Assembly: GCF_020080835.1 (NCBI RefSeq)
Contig: NC_058164.1
Location: 11,230,142-11,294,141 of the forward strand
Length of the DNA: 64,000 nt
Reading direction: 5' to 3'
Origin: Cotesia glomerata
Lineage: Eukaryota; Arthropoda; Insecta; Hymenoptera; Braconidae
Positions 47,526 through 58,200 of the stretch are shown here, in pieces. The notes beneath the pieces were generated by a model, which ran no database searches, was not told the DNA's origin, and saw nothing but the letters and a program-made list of their open reading frames with translations. Every line of letters starts with the position of its first letter. Within the stretch, counting starts at the first letter, position 1. Made by a program: the position numbers and the translations under genes.

Positions 47526-48032
47526 TAGATTATGTAACATATGTTAAATAAAATATAAAATATCTTTTAAAATTAATCAAAATACTTTCATTTTTGAACA
47601 ATTAAACTTTGTAATTATCCTACCCTTGTTATAAATATTCATCTCATTCTTTTGTCGATTCACTGAAGTTTCACTTCTATCGTGTGTGAATCGCACACAC
47701 ACCTTTTTTTTTTCTTTGACGAAAAAAATTTTTTTGGTCATCACAAAAAGTGCAAAATTATTTTTATCATTACGTTTAAATAATTTTGAAATAAAAAATT
47801 TGTTACATTTCCTATGGGATGTTTTGCTATGCTCTGCTTCTGCCTAATATTAAAATCATTACTTATTTTATTATTTAAATAAATGTGATGTTATAATGAG
47901 ATTCGGTTAAATAAATAAATTAGGACTATCAAAATATATTATAAAATCAATTTTTATATTATATTTATGATAAACTTATTCGATACGTTATGTACTTCAT
48001 AGAATTGTTGTCTCATAAGATAGCAGCACAGC

Positions 48033-48153
48033 AGGCGGGAACTTCAAGGCGCACGGATATCACCAAAGTTAAACAGCATTGAGCGTGGTCAGTAGTTGGA
48101 TGGGTGACTGCTGGTGATACCGCCGTACAATTATATGTAATCATTTTTTTTTT
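48033..48153 (+). other. 5S rRNA-derived sequence followed by a T run
   Basis: From GGATATCACCAAAGTTAAAC to GGTGATACCGCCGT the text follows the 3' two-thirds of eukaryotic 5S rRNA, including the internal promoter. AGTAGTTGGATGGGTGAC corresponds to the C box AGTACTTGGATGGGAGAC, and AAAGTTAAACAGCATTGAGC to the A box region. The first ~35 bases of 5S are poorly matched. Ten T (48144-48153) follow closely, like a Pol III terminator. Substitutions in stems argue against a functional ribosomal gene; it looks like a 5S pseudogene or a captured Pol III promoter within the mobile unit. Confidence 0.75.
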
Positions 48154-48249
48154 ATTTTTATTTATTATAGAGAATTGCGTATGACTCTATTAAATACTAT
48201 ATCCATAAAATTAAGCAAAATAATTAATTAAAAGTAACAATGGGCTTTT

Positions 48250-48363
48250 AGACCTGACCATGTCTGATCAGGTCAATTCATGCCTGATCAGGCATGGTCA
48301 TTTTTCATGTCTGATCAGACCTGAAGACTCATGCCTGTTCATGTCTGATCATTTTTTCCCGGG
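48250..48363. repeat. Right subterminal repeat block of the composite insertion
   Basis: Units such as GACCTGACCATGTCTGATCA and TGCCTGTTCATGTCTGATC end in TTTTTTCCCGGG at the insertion border. It is far shorter than the left block and has no matching second terminus of its own. Confidence 0.85.
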
Positions 48364-49025
48364 TAGAGAGGCCCTTGTTGTCGAACACGAGGCCTCGAAC
48401 GGTTTACGGTGAAAAAATTGAGCAGACACGCGGTGGCCCGCTTGGTGTGAGGTATACACGCGGGACCTCCGCTATTGTAAGGAGTGTGGATTTGGTGCCT
48501 TGGGTTGAGTTTCCTTTTTGGTGAGTACTCACAAGTTGAGATCGATTAATATCCGCACACCGCTGTCTCCTGGCTTAAATAATTTATTCTTTTATCGTTT
48601 AATTAAATTCACTATCGATTTATCGGGTCGATCCCGTAGCGAGTAAGGGTTATTTTAAGGGAATACTTGTACCTATCCCGAAAGCCTCGTGTGGGTCCCT
48701 GAAATGGCCAGCAATTACTAATTAAAGCATTACACTTACATTAATTATTATTACGTTTGTAAATAATATTGAAAAGCTAATATCTAAAATTATCGTTTAT
48801 ATTGGTTTAATTGTTTGAAATCTATTATATTTGTTCCATAAAGGATTTTACTCTGTTATTTGGAAAGCAGATTTAGTTTTAAGTAACACCGTTTATGAAT
48901 AAATAATTTATTTCTGTTAATATTTTCTGATTCATTAATGATTTATTTTATGTAAGTTACTTCCCGGATTACTTCGCTGTCATCCGTCCTTTATTTTCCG
49001 GGTTTTCCGTTATTTTCCGGGCATA

Positions 49026-49108
49026 CATCGGCTTCGCGTCTGTAGAGTCGTGTGTTCGAATCTTTGTTAGGGCGTATTTAATTTATTTCTTCTGGCTAGG
49101 TAGGCGAG
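49026..49108 (+). repeat. Second copy of the tRNA-like repeat tail
   Basis: CATCGGCTTCGCGTCTGTAG and the following GTTCGAATC B-box-like sequence repeat 34637-34718 in direct orientation with about two changes. The A-box half is missing, replaced by the sequence just outside the right arm. Confidence 0.75.
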
Positions 49109-49289
49109 TGTTTAAGTTTAGACTAACGTATGTTATATCTGGTAAATTTCTGAGTCCAAAATGCACTTTGAACTAAAAACTATAAAAGTTCTCTTCTATT
49201 AATTTTTTATTCAAAATATTTTTATAGTTAATAACAAAATGGTGGATCATAGGGGCCTGGTGTGCGCAGAATAAATTTTGCATGCGTTA

Positions 49290-49945
49290 TAGTAATCCTG
49301 TCGGACTTCTGGGCTCTAAGTAGGTTCTATGCACGTGTTAAATTAGGTCCGACTTTAGACACTAAAGTGGTACAAACGGAAATTTGTACCACTTTGGGGT
49401 CTAAAGTCGGACTTAATTTAACATGAGAATAGATCCGACCGGAGTCCTACCTTAGGAGGCTCTATTTGGGCTCTAAATTTCGACTCGGGTAAATATCTCC
49501 GAAAATATTGATTTTAGCGACTTGGTGCTTAGGACCTTTTTTATAGGAAATTGAATGTTCTACAAGTTTGTTATTCACATTTTTTCTGTAGCTCTTGCCA
49601 TTCACGAGATAAATGCGAAAAAACGCGAATTTCATGGAAAAATCAAGTTTAGAGGCCTGTACTACCTCGCCGATTCGAGTTACGGCTTGGCCGCAATGGA
49701 CACTTTTGTAGAGCATTCAATTCTGAAAAAACCCGTCCACGGTCGAAGCAATGCTATGAAATGCCACTGAGCTATAGAAATTTAAACATAAAAAAATCAA
49801 AATTTCTGTTTTTTTAAGGGGAAATCTTTAAAGGCCTGGGTCGAGGTCTTAATATTAATATTAAGGGTCCAAACTTTCAGGGTATTTTTTTTTGGGTACT
49901 TGCAACAAAATTTCACGATGGGACTGAAAAAAAAAAAGCACCCTA
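49290..49945 (-). repeat. Non-coding repeat family X, copy 2
   Basis: Inverted relative to 29806-30490, with the same order of landmarks. It contains an internal near-perfect hairpin (about 49350-49418): the arm GTCCGACTTTAGACACTAAA is mirrored by CTTTGGGGTCTAAAGTCGGAC-like text around a short loop. Confidence 0.75.
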
Positions 49946-50533
49946 ATTTATATCCATGTAAAATGAACATGGATGGTGATATATCTATACATATTATGTA
50001 TGTGTACATTTATTCCACCATGGGCGCCTGTGCATTACCTTCCTAGTACAGCTGTTTTTTCGGCAACTAATTTTGAACGAATTGTTTTTTTTTTTTTTTT
50101 ATATTTCATAATTAAATGAGCATCATGAGTCGTGCACTTTTGGATTTTTCAAACTTTATTTTTATATGATGTGGCATTAAAAAATACATCCAACCCTAAA
50201 TTTTTACCCTTTTACTACCAATCCCTATTTTTTAATAAGGATTTTAATCTTGTAATTTAAATTTTTTCGGAAAAATTTTTTATTTTCATTTTATTATGAT
50301 TTAGGATTGGAAAATACACACAACCATAAATTTCCACACTTCTACCACCAACTCCTATTTTTTAATAGCAATTTTTTAATTTTTTCTTTTCTTCCACAGA
50401 TCAGTCATAGGGTTGTATCATGGCATTCCAATATAATAATTTTCGTACGATAAGTTTTTATGTATAATTTTTTATCTCAATTTACTTCAATTATATTTTT
50501 TTTTAAAAGTTTAAATTAATCTTTAACTCTATA

Positions 50534-51104
50534 GGGGAAGGACGGGCAAAACGGATATGTTAATTTGAAAATGAAATAACAAATATATATTACAATCATA
50601 TCCATTCTTAACTTTGGCTAATAATTTTTTGGGTAATTGAAGTTTATAATTAAAGTAAAATAAAAATAATAACAAAGAAATTCTTCTTCGAAATTAAAAA
50701 AAAGTCAACATTATCCGTTTTGCCCTACCAGGGCGGGCAAAATGAATACTCAGGTCGCGTAAAACGAATACTGATTGGAAAATACATTTCAATCAAAACA
50801 ATCGTCGCAAAAATATCAACCGCGTCCTGAATATGAAGAAAAAAAATCAAATCTGCATCGTCCTTAACAACATTAAACTAAGTACTGTATACTTACGATT
50901 TAAAATTTTATTTTTTTTCCTAAATTTCAATATTTATAAAAAAAAATTCCCACAAGTATGCAAAACCAATGCTTTATCGATAACGGTAAGTGTAGTTACA
51001 TAATAGATTGATAGATTGCTGTCTAAAATGTTTCTATCGACCGACCAGCGATTTAAAACGATTATTCATTTTACCCGCCCTCTCCGTCTTGCCCGTCCGT
51101 CCCC
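50534..51104. mobile_element. 571-bp TIR element (GGGGA.GGACGGGCAA), TA-flanked
   Basis: GGGGAAGGACGGGCAAAACG at the left pairs with the reverse complement GGGGACGGACGGGCAAGACG at the right; TA flanks each end (50532-50533, 51105-51106). Internal copies of the terminal motif occur (about 50717-50770: CCGTTTTGCCC, GGGCGGGCAAAATG). No ORF, so non-autonomous. The TA duplication suggests Tc1/mariner-type mobilisation. Confidence 0.78.
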
Positions 51105-51106
51105 TA

Positions 51107-52166
51107 GATTAAAATATTATTAATCATTGGAGTAACAGAATTATATATGATTCGTATATAATATACTAGCTGTTACTCGCCTGCTCCACTGGGCGCTTTA
51201 TAGAATTGCATTTTTAGATCTAGACTTGAAATTTAATTAGAGTATTGTTTTGACTTGCACAGATTCCCAATTCTATCGAATTGGCATGCACCTTTTATCC
51301 ATATAATTATTCTAGCTAATATTCATTGTAACTTTCAATGTGCAATCATTATAACATCCCCGTGTCTTTCTTACAAAAATGAATAATAATTAATATGAAA
51401 AAAAAAAATTTGTAATGAGCATTGAAAGTTTCAGTTAAAGAAATTGCAGGTCTCACAGGTCTTATAAATGAAGAAATCTGCCTAGTATATAAACATAACC
51501 AATAGAGTTAAAAAATTTATTTTAAACAAATGACAATCGAACAGAATAAATTTAGTTACAATAAAAATTCATTGTTTTTAAGTCAAAAAAATATAGGTTC
51601 CGGATAAGTAATCACCAACATATCATATAGTAAAACCTTCTCCGAAAAACGCTGCATCTTATGGCATTACCCTGGTGGAAATATTATTCTGATAGTAGTC
51701 TGAATCATAATTGTGGGACTTTGAATCAGAATGCCACCAGTCTGAATCTCTGAAAATGTCATAATAAGAGTCGGTAAGTAAGATAAAAGCAGATAATGTC
51801 GTTTTAGGTTATTATTTGACATAAATTTCGGACTCTGCGAGAAGACTGAATCAGACTTATTCAAAGCTGTTGATAAAATTTCAAATGTGAAAGAATCAGA
51901 CTTTTTCAGAGATATAACAAAATATAAATTATTTTTTTCTACTGCCGAAATGAAATAAAATTTTACAGCAATATAAATTCTAACGAATATGTCAAACTGT
52001 AGAAAGATCGGTATTCTTGGGACAAATTTTTTCGAATTGTAATATTTTTTATTTAAATATAAAATTACAAAACATTTAAATATTTGACTTAGTTTATAGT
52101 GGTATGTAAGCTTTTTTTTTTATATCTAATGCTTAATATCTATCATCTTATTTATTATAAAAATAA
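51107..52166. other. AT-rich interval with an old repeat remnant
   Basis: Near 51170-51200 the text TAGCTGTTACTCGCCTGCTC resembles a widespread decayed insect repeat. The rest is AT-rich; ORFs at 51667-51864 and 52099-52338 have no family signal. Confidence 0.35.
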
Positions 52167-53452
52167 CCCTGGCGGTTTCGGCGACACGGTGAAAGCACGG
52201 TCGATCGACGGTTGTTTCACGATCGTTTCACCGTATAAAGTTCGTTTTTACCGAGTGGTTTGTCAGTCAGCATCGGATACCGTTGTGAACGATGTCTACT
52301 ATAAATTTATCGAATATATACGGTGCATACGCAAGTGAATCTACGACGTTATGACCGACACTGTACGCTCAATATACTGTCGAAATACGATAATTTTACG
52401 CTACTGTCACGGACAATAAAATAAAAAAAAATATTTCGGACAGGCCGGGGCTCGAACCCGACTCATCTAGTTGCGCGCCCGAAACTTTACCAGTTCGGCT
52501 ATCTGCGACACTGTTCGAAACGATTAAATCAGTTACCTCATAAAGTGTCAAAACCAAGTCATTTTTTTTCATTGTACAGATAAAAATAGCTTAAATAAAT
52601 TTATATTTTTTCCATGACTTCAAAATAATAATCGTAATAAATGATTCAAATTTTTGATGATTACGAAAATCTTGATTTCGAAATTACGGTGAAATTATTA
52701 ACTGTATAAAAAAAGATCTGAAAAAGAAATTGTTGAAAAAAAATATCTCATAATAATTTTTTCTTGATAGCAAACAATTTTTCCGTAATTTTGAAATTAA
52801 AGTTTTCGTCTCTAAAAAAAAAAAAAAAACTCAAATCTTTAATAATGGATTCGAATTTTGGAATTACGGTGAAAATATTAGACGTGCAGAAAATATTTAA
52901 AGTTAAGTTGAAAATAAATTATAATTTATTAATTAATTAATTGTTGAATAAAATATCTAACGATTAAAAAAAAAAAAAAAAAACAATATTATTTTATTTT
53001 TCATAAACAAAAATTATTATGGTTTTTCATTTAAGACTATGAAAAAAATACAACACTTGTTCCTGACTTACCGACATTATACGCTCGTTTCACTTACAGA
53101 CTACTGTGCATCCACCACCAAGTTACGGTTTTTTGACAATTTATATGTTTTCAAATAACTGTTAAATGACAGACGATCGATCGATGATCTACGATTTTTA
53201 CTCAGATAAAAAATCGGAGAAGTCAAGTAAAAATTTGGTTTTTCCAAGAGTGAAGTATGATAACTATACAGAATAAAAATCATAAAGTAACAATGAAAAA
53301 CTTTCACAATGATACTCGTCGTTCATTGTCAAACGATGGCCGTTCGATAGTCAAGTGACGGTCATTCGACGATCATTTGTCGACACTGTGATTTCACTGT
53401 ACATTCACCGTCGTTTCACGATCATTTTATCGTGACCACGAATCTGCCAGGG
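52167..53452. mobile_element. 1.3-kb TIR element (CCCTGGC termini) with CGATCG/TTTCACCG subterminal motifs
   Basis: CCCTGGCGGTTTCGGCGACA at the left corresponds to CCCTGGCAGATTCGTGGTCA read inward from the right. Both ends carry repeated motifs such as GTTTCACGATCG, GGTCGATCGACGG and ATTCGACGATC. The interior is AT-rich with a tRNA-like sequence at 52440-52514. No transposase ORF. Superfamily not determined. Confidence 0.65.
52440..52514 (-). other. tRNA-like sequence inside the TIR element
   Basis: On the minus strand TAGCCGAACTGGTAAAGT resembles an A box, and GGGTTCGAGCCCCGGCC is an excellent B box with a T-loop stem, at tRNA-like spacing. A T run follows within about 20 bases. Acceptor-stem pairing is weak, so it is a tRNA pseudogene or SINE head rather than a working tRNA. 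Confidence 0.6.
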
Positions 53453-54509
53453 AAGCTATTTCTTAATCGAAAATAAATAAAATAATATTTTTACAGTTGA
53501 ATCACTTTGTTGATTTCTGTGAGATTTGCAAATCTTTAGTTAAATTTTTATATATTTTTCAATAGTTGTTGAATGTAATCAATTTCTGCTGTTTATAAAA
53601 GTTTTTTATATTCATGCTCACTCAAAAAAATTAACGTAACATTAATAATTTTTAATTATCTTTTAAACATAAGAAAAATTTCACTTTTTGCGCACGCGAC
53701 GCTATCTGATAAATCTTAAATATTATTGAACAGGCCAAATTTATGCTTAAAATTTTTTCACAATACTTTTTAAAATGGGTCCAACATAATCTTATAAAAT
53801 CTAATAGCTCAAGGAGATACACTTGCTACAAGTGATATACTTGCTAAAAAATTTTTTAAGTAAGAACGTAGTCAGTCGTTATTTAATATTACTTAGAACA
53901 TAATTTATCTAATGAATTCTCATTAATTACTTATAATTATTAATAAGCCTCGATTAAATATTATAGTTCAATGAGATCAAACGATGTATGAATAACAACC
54001 ATTATAGTTAAGAACTTAATTGATATAGTATTGACCAGATAATAATTTGTACGATAAGTCATTTTTAAAGACTATTACAAATCTTCAATCTCGTATAATC
54101 TTAGTTTTATAATACGACCATATTTGTAAATACTAACAATTCTCAACTTTAAGAATTTAATCATACATATAATCTATTTTACTAAATAATATAAAAAAAT
54201 GCACTCAGAGATTTTTTTTTTTTAGAGATACATTTTTATATTTTTAATTAATAGGTCTCTCATTTTTGGTTTGTAAAATGTTAAATTCTAAAAATTGAAA
54301 TATTTCTACTAATCCCAGTGTCAAAAAATTTTCGGAACTTTCTAAATGACTTTGTCATTTCAGTTGCAACAGTTTAGATCTTTTCTTCAAGAAAAGATTT
54401 TATAAAGTATCACACAATTTTTTATCTGTCTTATATGTCACTCCAACTCGATAAATTTTTTTCACACCTGTTGAAAAAAGTACAAGTCACAATAAAAATT
54501 GTCTGTTTG
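53453..54509. other. AT-rich interval downstream of the BEN-like gene
   Basis: Holds the 3' UTR side of the minus-strand gene ending at 54510. No ORF, RNA gene or clear repeat structure is seen. Confidence 0.45.
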
Positions 54510-55181
54510 TTAACGCGTGGTGTTTATATTTTGGTTTGATTTCTTTCGCTCTGCACTTGTGATCGCCCTTCCTAGATAGGTAAGAAATCTAGTTGTCTCG
54601 ACGTTTATAAGATCTTGAGACAAGTTTCTTTTTTTTTTTAATTTCTGATAATTTTGCAGTAACACAAGCTTTTTTGTAGATGATAAAAGTATTTTATACT
54701 GATTAGTTTTTCGTCTTGCAACTGCACGGAGAGCAAGTTCCTCATGACCCCAAATTGCATGTGACATAATTGTGATGAATTTTGCTGGCGTATAGGCACC
54801 AAATGCTTCATGATATGTGAGGCCTGGCACCAGTATATTATTACCGATGCAAACTGGATCAATAATTTGACCATTCCTATCGCCGCGTTGTTGTTCTTCT
54901 CGTTGACGTTCTTCTCGTTGATGTTCTTCTCGTTGACGTTCTTCTCGTTGTCGTTCTTCTCGTTGTCGTTCTTCTTCTTGAAGTTGTTCTCGCAGTTGCA
55001 GTTGCTGTTGTTGTTGCCGTTGCTGTTGCTGCTGTTGTTGACTAGTAGTATTATTCTGCTCTTTCAGTTGTCGACGAAGCCGTTTCATTTCTGCATCTTG
55101 TTGTCTACTTTCTTTTGATTTTTTTTCCACCATTGCATTCGCTCGATCATTATTTGATTCCTAAAAAATTTTTTTTCTTAA

Positions 55182-55219
<38 letters not shown>

Positions 55220-58200
55220 GTTATAATTGATAAATTATTTTCATTACTATCTGGTTATTCGAGTTGTAGTTGTTTTCGTCGTTGTCTATGTTATTTTTGT
55301 AAATCGCACCGTCATTAACCTTTTAATAAAAAAAATATTTATTTAGACTGATATAATTTTTTGGTTCAACACACAATGAATGTATATTTGTTAAACTTTC
55401 AATTTACATACCTCGGCTATTTCAGACGTCACATATTCGGGTTGTTCGTTATCATCTACATCCGCGTCGGAACCGAGTTCAAATATTTCTTCTTTTACTA
55501 CATATTCTTCTTCTTCTTCTTCTTCTTCTTCTGATTCTACAGTTCTATCCGATTTTTCTTCTTCATGTACAATAGAATCTTCTTCTACAACTTTCATTAT
55601 TTTGTTATGTTCTTCGATTGCCATTGCGGCATTGTTTTCAAATTCACCAACCGGACCGCTGTCTACTTCATTGTTTCTAGGTGTTTTATCGCCATCGGGT
55701 TTATATTTGATTATTTTTTTTGCTCCTTTCTTTTTCATAATTTCTTCTTTTCGTTTTGCTTTGTAGGCATTTAAAATATCTTTGCTCATAGTTTTTTTGG
55801 CGCAATTAGCATTAAGTTTTATGTTCTAAAAAAAATGTTAAAGATCAAATTAAGTTTTGATATAGAGATTTTACAATAGTATTGTTATATATGATAATTA
55901 CCTTCCTTTTTTGTTGTGTCGCATGAAGCGGCAATTCATTATTTTCTTCAGTTGAAGATTCTAAAGATGATTCGTTGTACTTAGGTCGCCGTAATCTTGT
56001 ATTTGGATTTTGCAATATGGTACGTGATGCTAAAATAAAACATTAATTAATAAAATTATTTACAAATAAAAATTACAAAGATTTAAATTGTAATTAAAAT
56101 TATAATGTAAAATATTTTTTCTTTAATTATAAATAGTTAATGTTTAAAGTATGTTTATTGTTTTCTACCTAGTGATAAGTAAAGGATGATTTTCAAATTT
56201 AATATTTTTAAGTTTCTAACCGACTATGCTGGAAGTTTTTTCTTTCAGTCATAACTTTTTTCGTAATGTATATAATTTTAATTAGATATTTATACTATTG
56301 TAGTGAGAAAAGTTATAATTATAATAATTAATAATTATTATGTTTTATAATAATTTATAATTATAATAATCGAATATTTAATTTAACTATGTAAAAGGCA
56401 GATGCACGTACAAAATTATTTATTCACTAATACAAACATTAATGAATTTAGCAAGTATTAAAGTTTGTATAAGAATAAGACAAATAAAATTAGTTGTATT
56501 TGTTGAATTTTGAAATGAAGAAAAAAAAATCTTTTAGTTACAACCAACTATTTTCAACGCGAAAGAGAACGATTTAAAACTTAGATTTTCTTTTTTCAAT
56601 AGATGCATAAAGCTCAGTCATTTCAATTCATATACTTCCTTTCTAAACAGTACAACTCAATTATTATTATTGTACTTTTTGTCGATACCTATTTTAATAT
56701 ACATAACTATCACGAGGCATTTATTTTTGGACTAATTTAGAGAAAACTTTTTATAAAATATTCAAAATTTACAACATTGTGTAGAAGATTTTCGGATCCG
56801 CAATGGTTATTGATGTAAATCAATTTTACTTTTAGTAAAAAGTTAAATTTAGATACATGCTTAAAAAAAATTATCTTGAATCAAGAGAATAACTTTGAAG
56901 TTTCATTGCCTTGAATCAAAACGAAATTTTTTTAAATCAAGAAAAGTTGAGGAGGTTCGAGCGTAACTTTTGAGTCAGAATAATGTTAAAATTTTTTTTA
57001 CTTTCATTCATCCCAATATTCGTGAAAATTCTTTATCTTAATTTATAGTAATTTTATCAGTATAATAATTGATGATTTTTACTTGTTTAATAGTAATTTT
57101 ATCAGTATAATAATTGATGATTTTTACTTATTTAATAAAATAAAATAATAAAATGACTTTCGTATTTCCCTGGTTAAAAAAATTGATTGAAAAGTATTCA
57201 AATGAATTGAAAAAAATTGACCCCATGCAAACTGTATATCTATATCCGAACAAAAACAGTTTCACTGTAAAAAAGTCGCGCCAAGTCCACGTTCATAAGA
57301 CTATTAGGAAAAAAAAAATTTTTTTTTTCTTTACAAAAACATACAAAATAAAAAAATTAAAAAATCCAAGTAACCGATATGATTGTTTATGATTTTCGGA
57401 AATTAAAAAAAATTTTATTGTAAATTTAAAAATTAAAAAAAAAATTTTAGAACGTATTTAGTGTGCGTGGTTGCAAAATATTTTACTTTTAATGAAATTC
57501 GTAAAATCTATTTACTAGGACTTTAAAAAAATTGAAATACATAATGACGCACACCAAGTACGTTCTAAAATTTTTTTTTTATTTTTAAATTTACAATAAA
57601 ATTTTTTTTAATTTCCGAAAATCATAAACAATCATATCGGTTACTTGGATTTTTTAATTTTTTTATTTTGTATGTTTTTGTAAAGAAAAAAAAAATTTTT
57701 TTTTTCCTAATAGTCTTATGAACGTGGACTTGGCGCGACTTTTTTACAGTGAAACTGTTTTTGTTCGGATTTTAGTATTTTTTGTAATTATAATGAAAAT
57801 TTACAATTGATAACAACTTAAATCTCGTGTTGACTGCATTTTTTACTGCAAACTATCCCCTTGAAGCTACAGTTTATGTAGATGTAATTCCAGTGCACCC
57901 TGGCGGCCGTAAATGTAAGCTGTGAATTACTTTTTTTAACTGTAGTTGCTTATCTATAGGAGGATTACTACACATTTTTATTTTATCTAGTCTGTGGCGC
58001 TGACCTTTCTCCATCAAAAAAAAATCAGGATCGAAATTTGTGAGCGAGCTATAGTATGTGCTGATAAAATTTAATAATTTCAAGTAAATAAATTGTTATA
58101 AGTGAATATAATTAATTAATACGGTGAAATAAATTATGAATTACTGTTATGATAAACAAATTGGGTAAAAAAAGTACCGTAGAATTAAATAAAATTTCGC

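Larger units (their letters stand above)
40975..47712 (+). mobile_element. Helentron (Helitron-like rolling-circle transposon), decayed
   Basis: Inside the composite insertion. A GAAGTGAAACTTC block at 40983-40995 recurs inverted as GAAGTTTCACTTC at 47665-47677, the subterminal inverted repeat expected of Helentrons. Next to the latter is a perfect short hairpin (GTGTGTG, loop AATCG, CACACAC, 47682-47700) followed by a T run, the typical 3' end. Between them are the Rep, PIF1 helicase and endonuclease regions. Exact ends are uncertain by tens of bases. Several frameshifts and stops mean it is no longer autonomous. Confidence 0.85.
39932..48363 (+). mobile_element. 8.4-kb composite insertion with CCCGGG-type inverted termini and TA duplication
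   Basis: The left edge reads CCCGGGAAAAAATGATCAG and the right edge is its inverted complement CTGATCATTTTTTCCCGGG. TA flanks both sides (39930-39931 and 48364-48365) and occurs once in the undisturbed left arm. Contents in order: a complete 1.0-kb MITE with both such termini (39932-40932), ~40 bp, a decayed Helentron (about 40975-47712), AT-rich DNA, a 5S rRNA-like sequence (about 48033-48130), and a 114-bp block of subterminal repeats (48250-48363). No DDE transposase is visible, so mobilisation would need one in trans. Superfamily unknown: TA duplications occur in Tc1/mariner and several others. Confidence 0.85.
38346..48997 (+). repeat. Right arm of the inverted repeat, interrupted by an 8.4-kb insertion
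   Basis: The arm runs 38346-39931, is interrupted by the element at 39932-48363, and resumes 48364-48997. Joining the two parts recreates the left arm's GAAAATGGCTAGAGAGGCC (35693-35711 reversed) once a single TA is removed. Confidence 0.93.
39555..48997 (+). mobile_element. LTR-like terminus (right), split
   Basis: TGTCACAGGG at 39555 after GGCAGGGGGG repeats the left arrangement. Excluding the 39932-48363 insertion, the LTR-like sequence is about 1.0 kb and ends at or beyond 48997, where homology with the left arm is lost. Confidence 0.42.

Noticed and set aside
48033..48153. Functional 5S rRNA gene
   Set aside because: The first third does not match 5S, several stem positions are substituted, and it sits inside a mobile unit.
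35065..48997. Polydnavirus or other integrated viral segment
   Set aside because: A parasitoid host would make this attractive, but no viral gene family, integration motif or segment boundary is visible; LTR/Gag, MITE and Helentron features explain the block.
55115..55318. ORF with a poly-Asn run
   Set aside because: Reads the (AAT)n tract in intron 3 of the BEN-like gene on the wrong strand.
57153..57392. 79-codon ORF at the hairpin
   Set aside because: Lys/Phe-rich reading of one arm of the foldback element.
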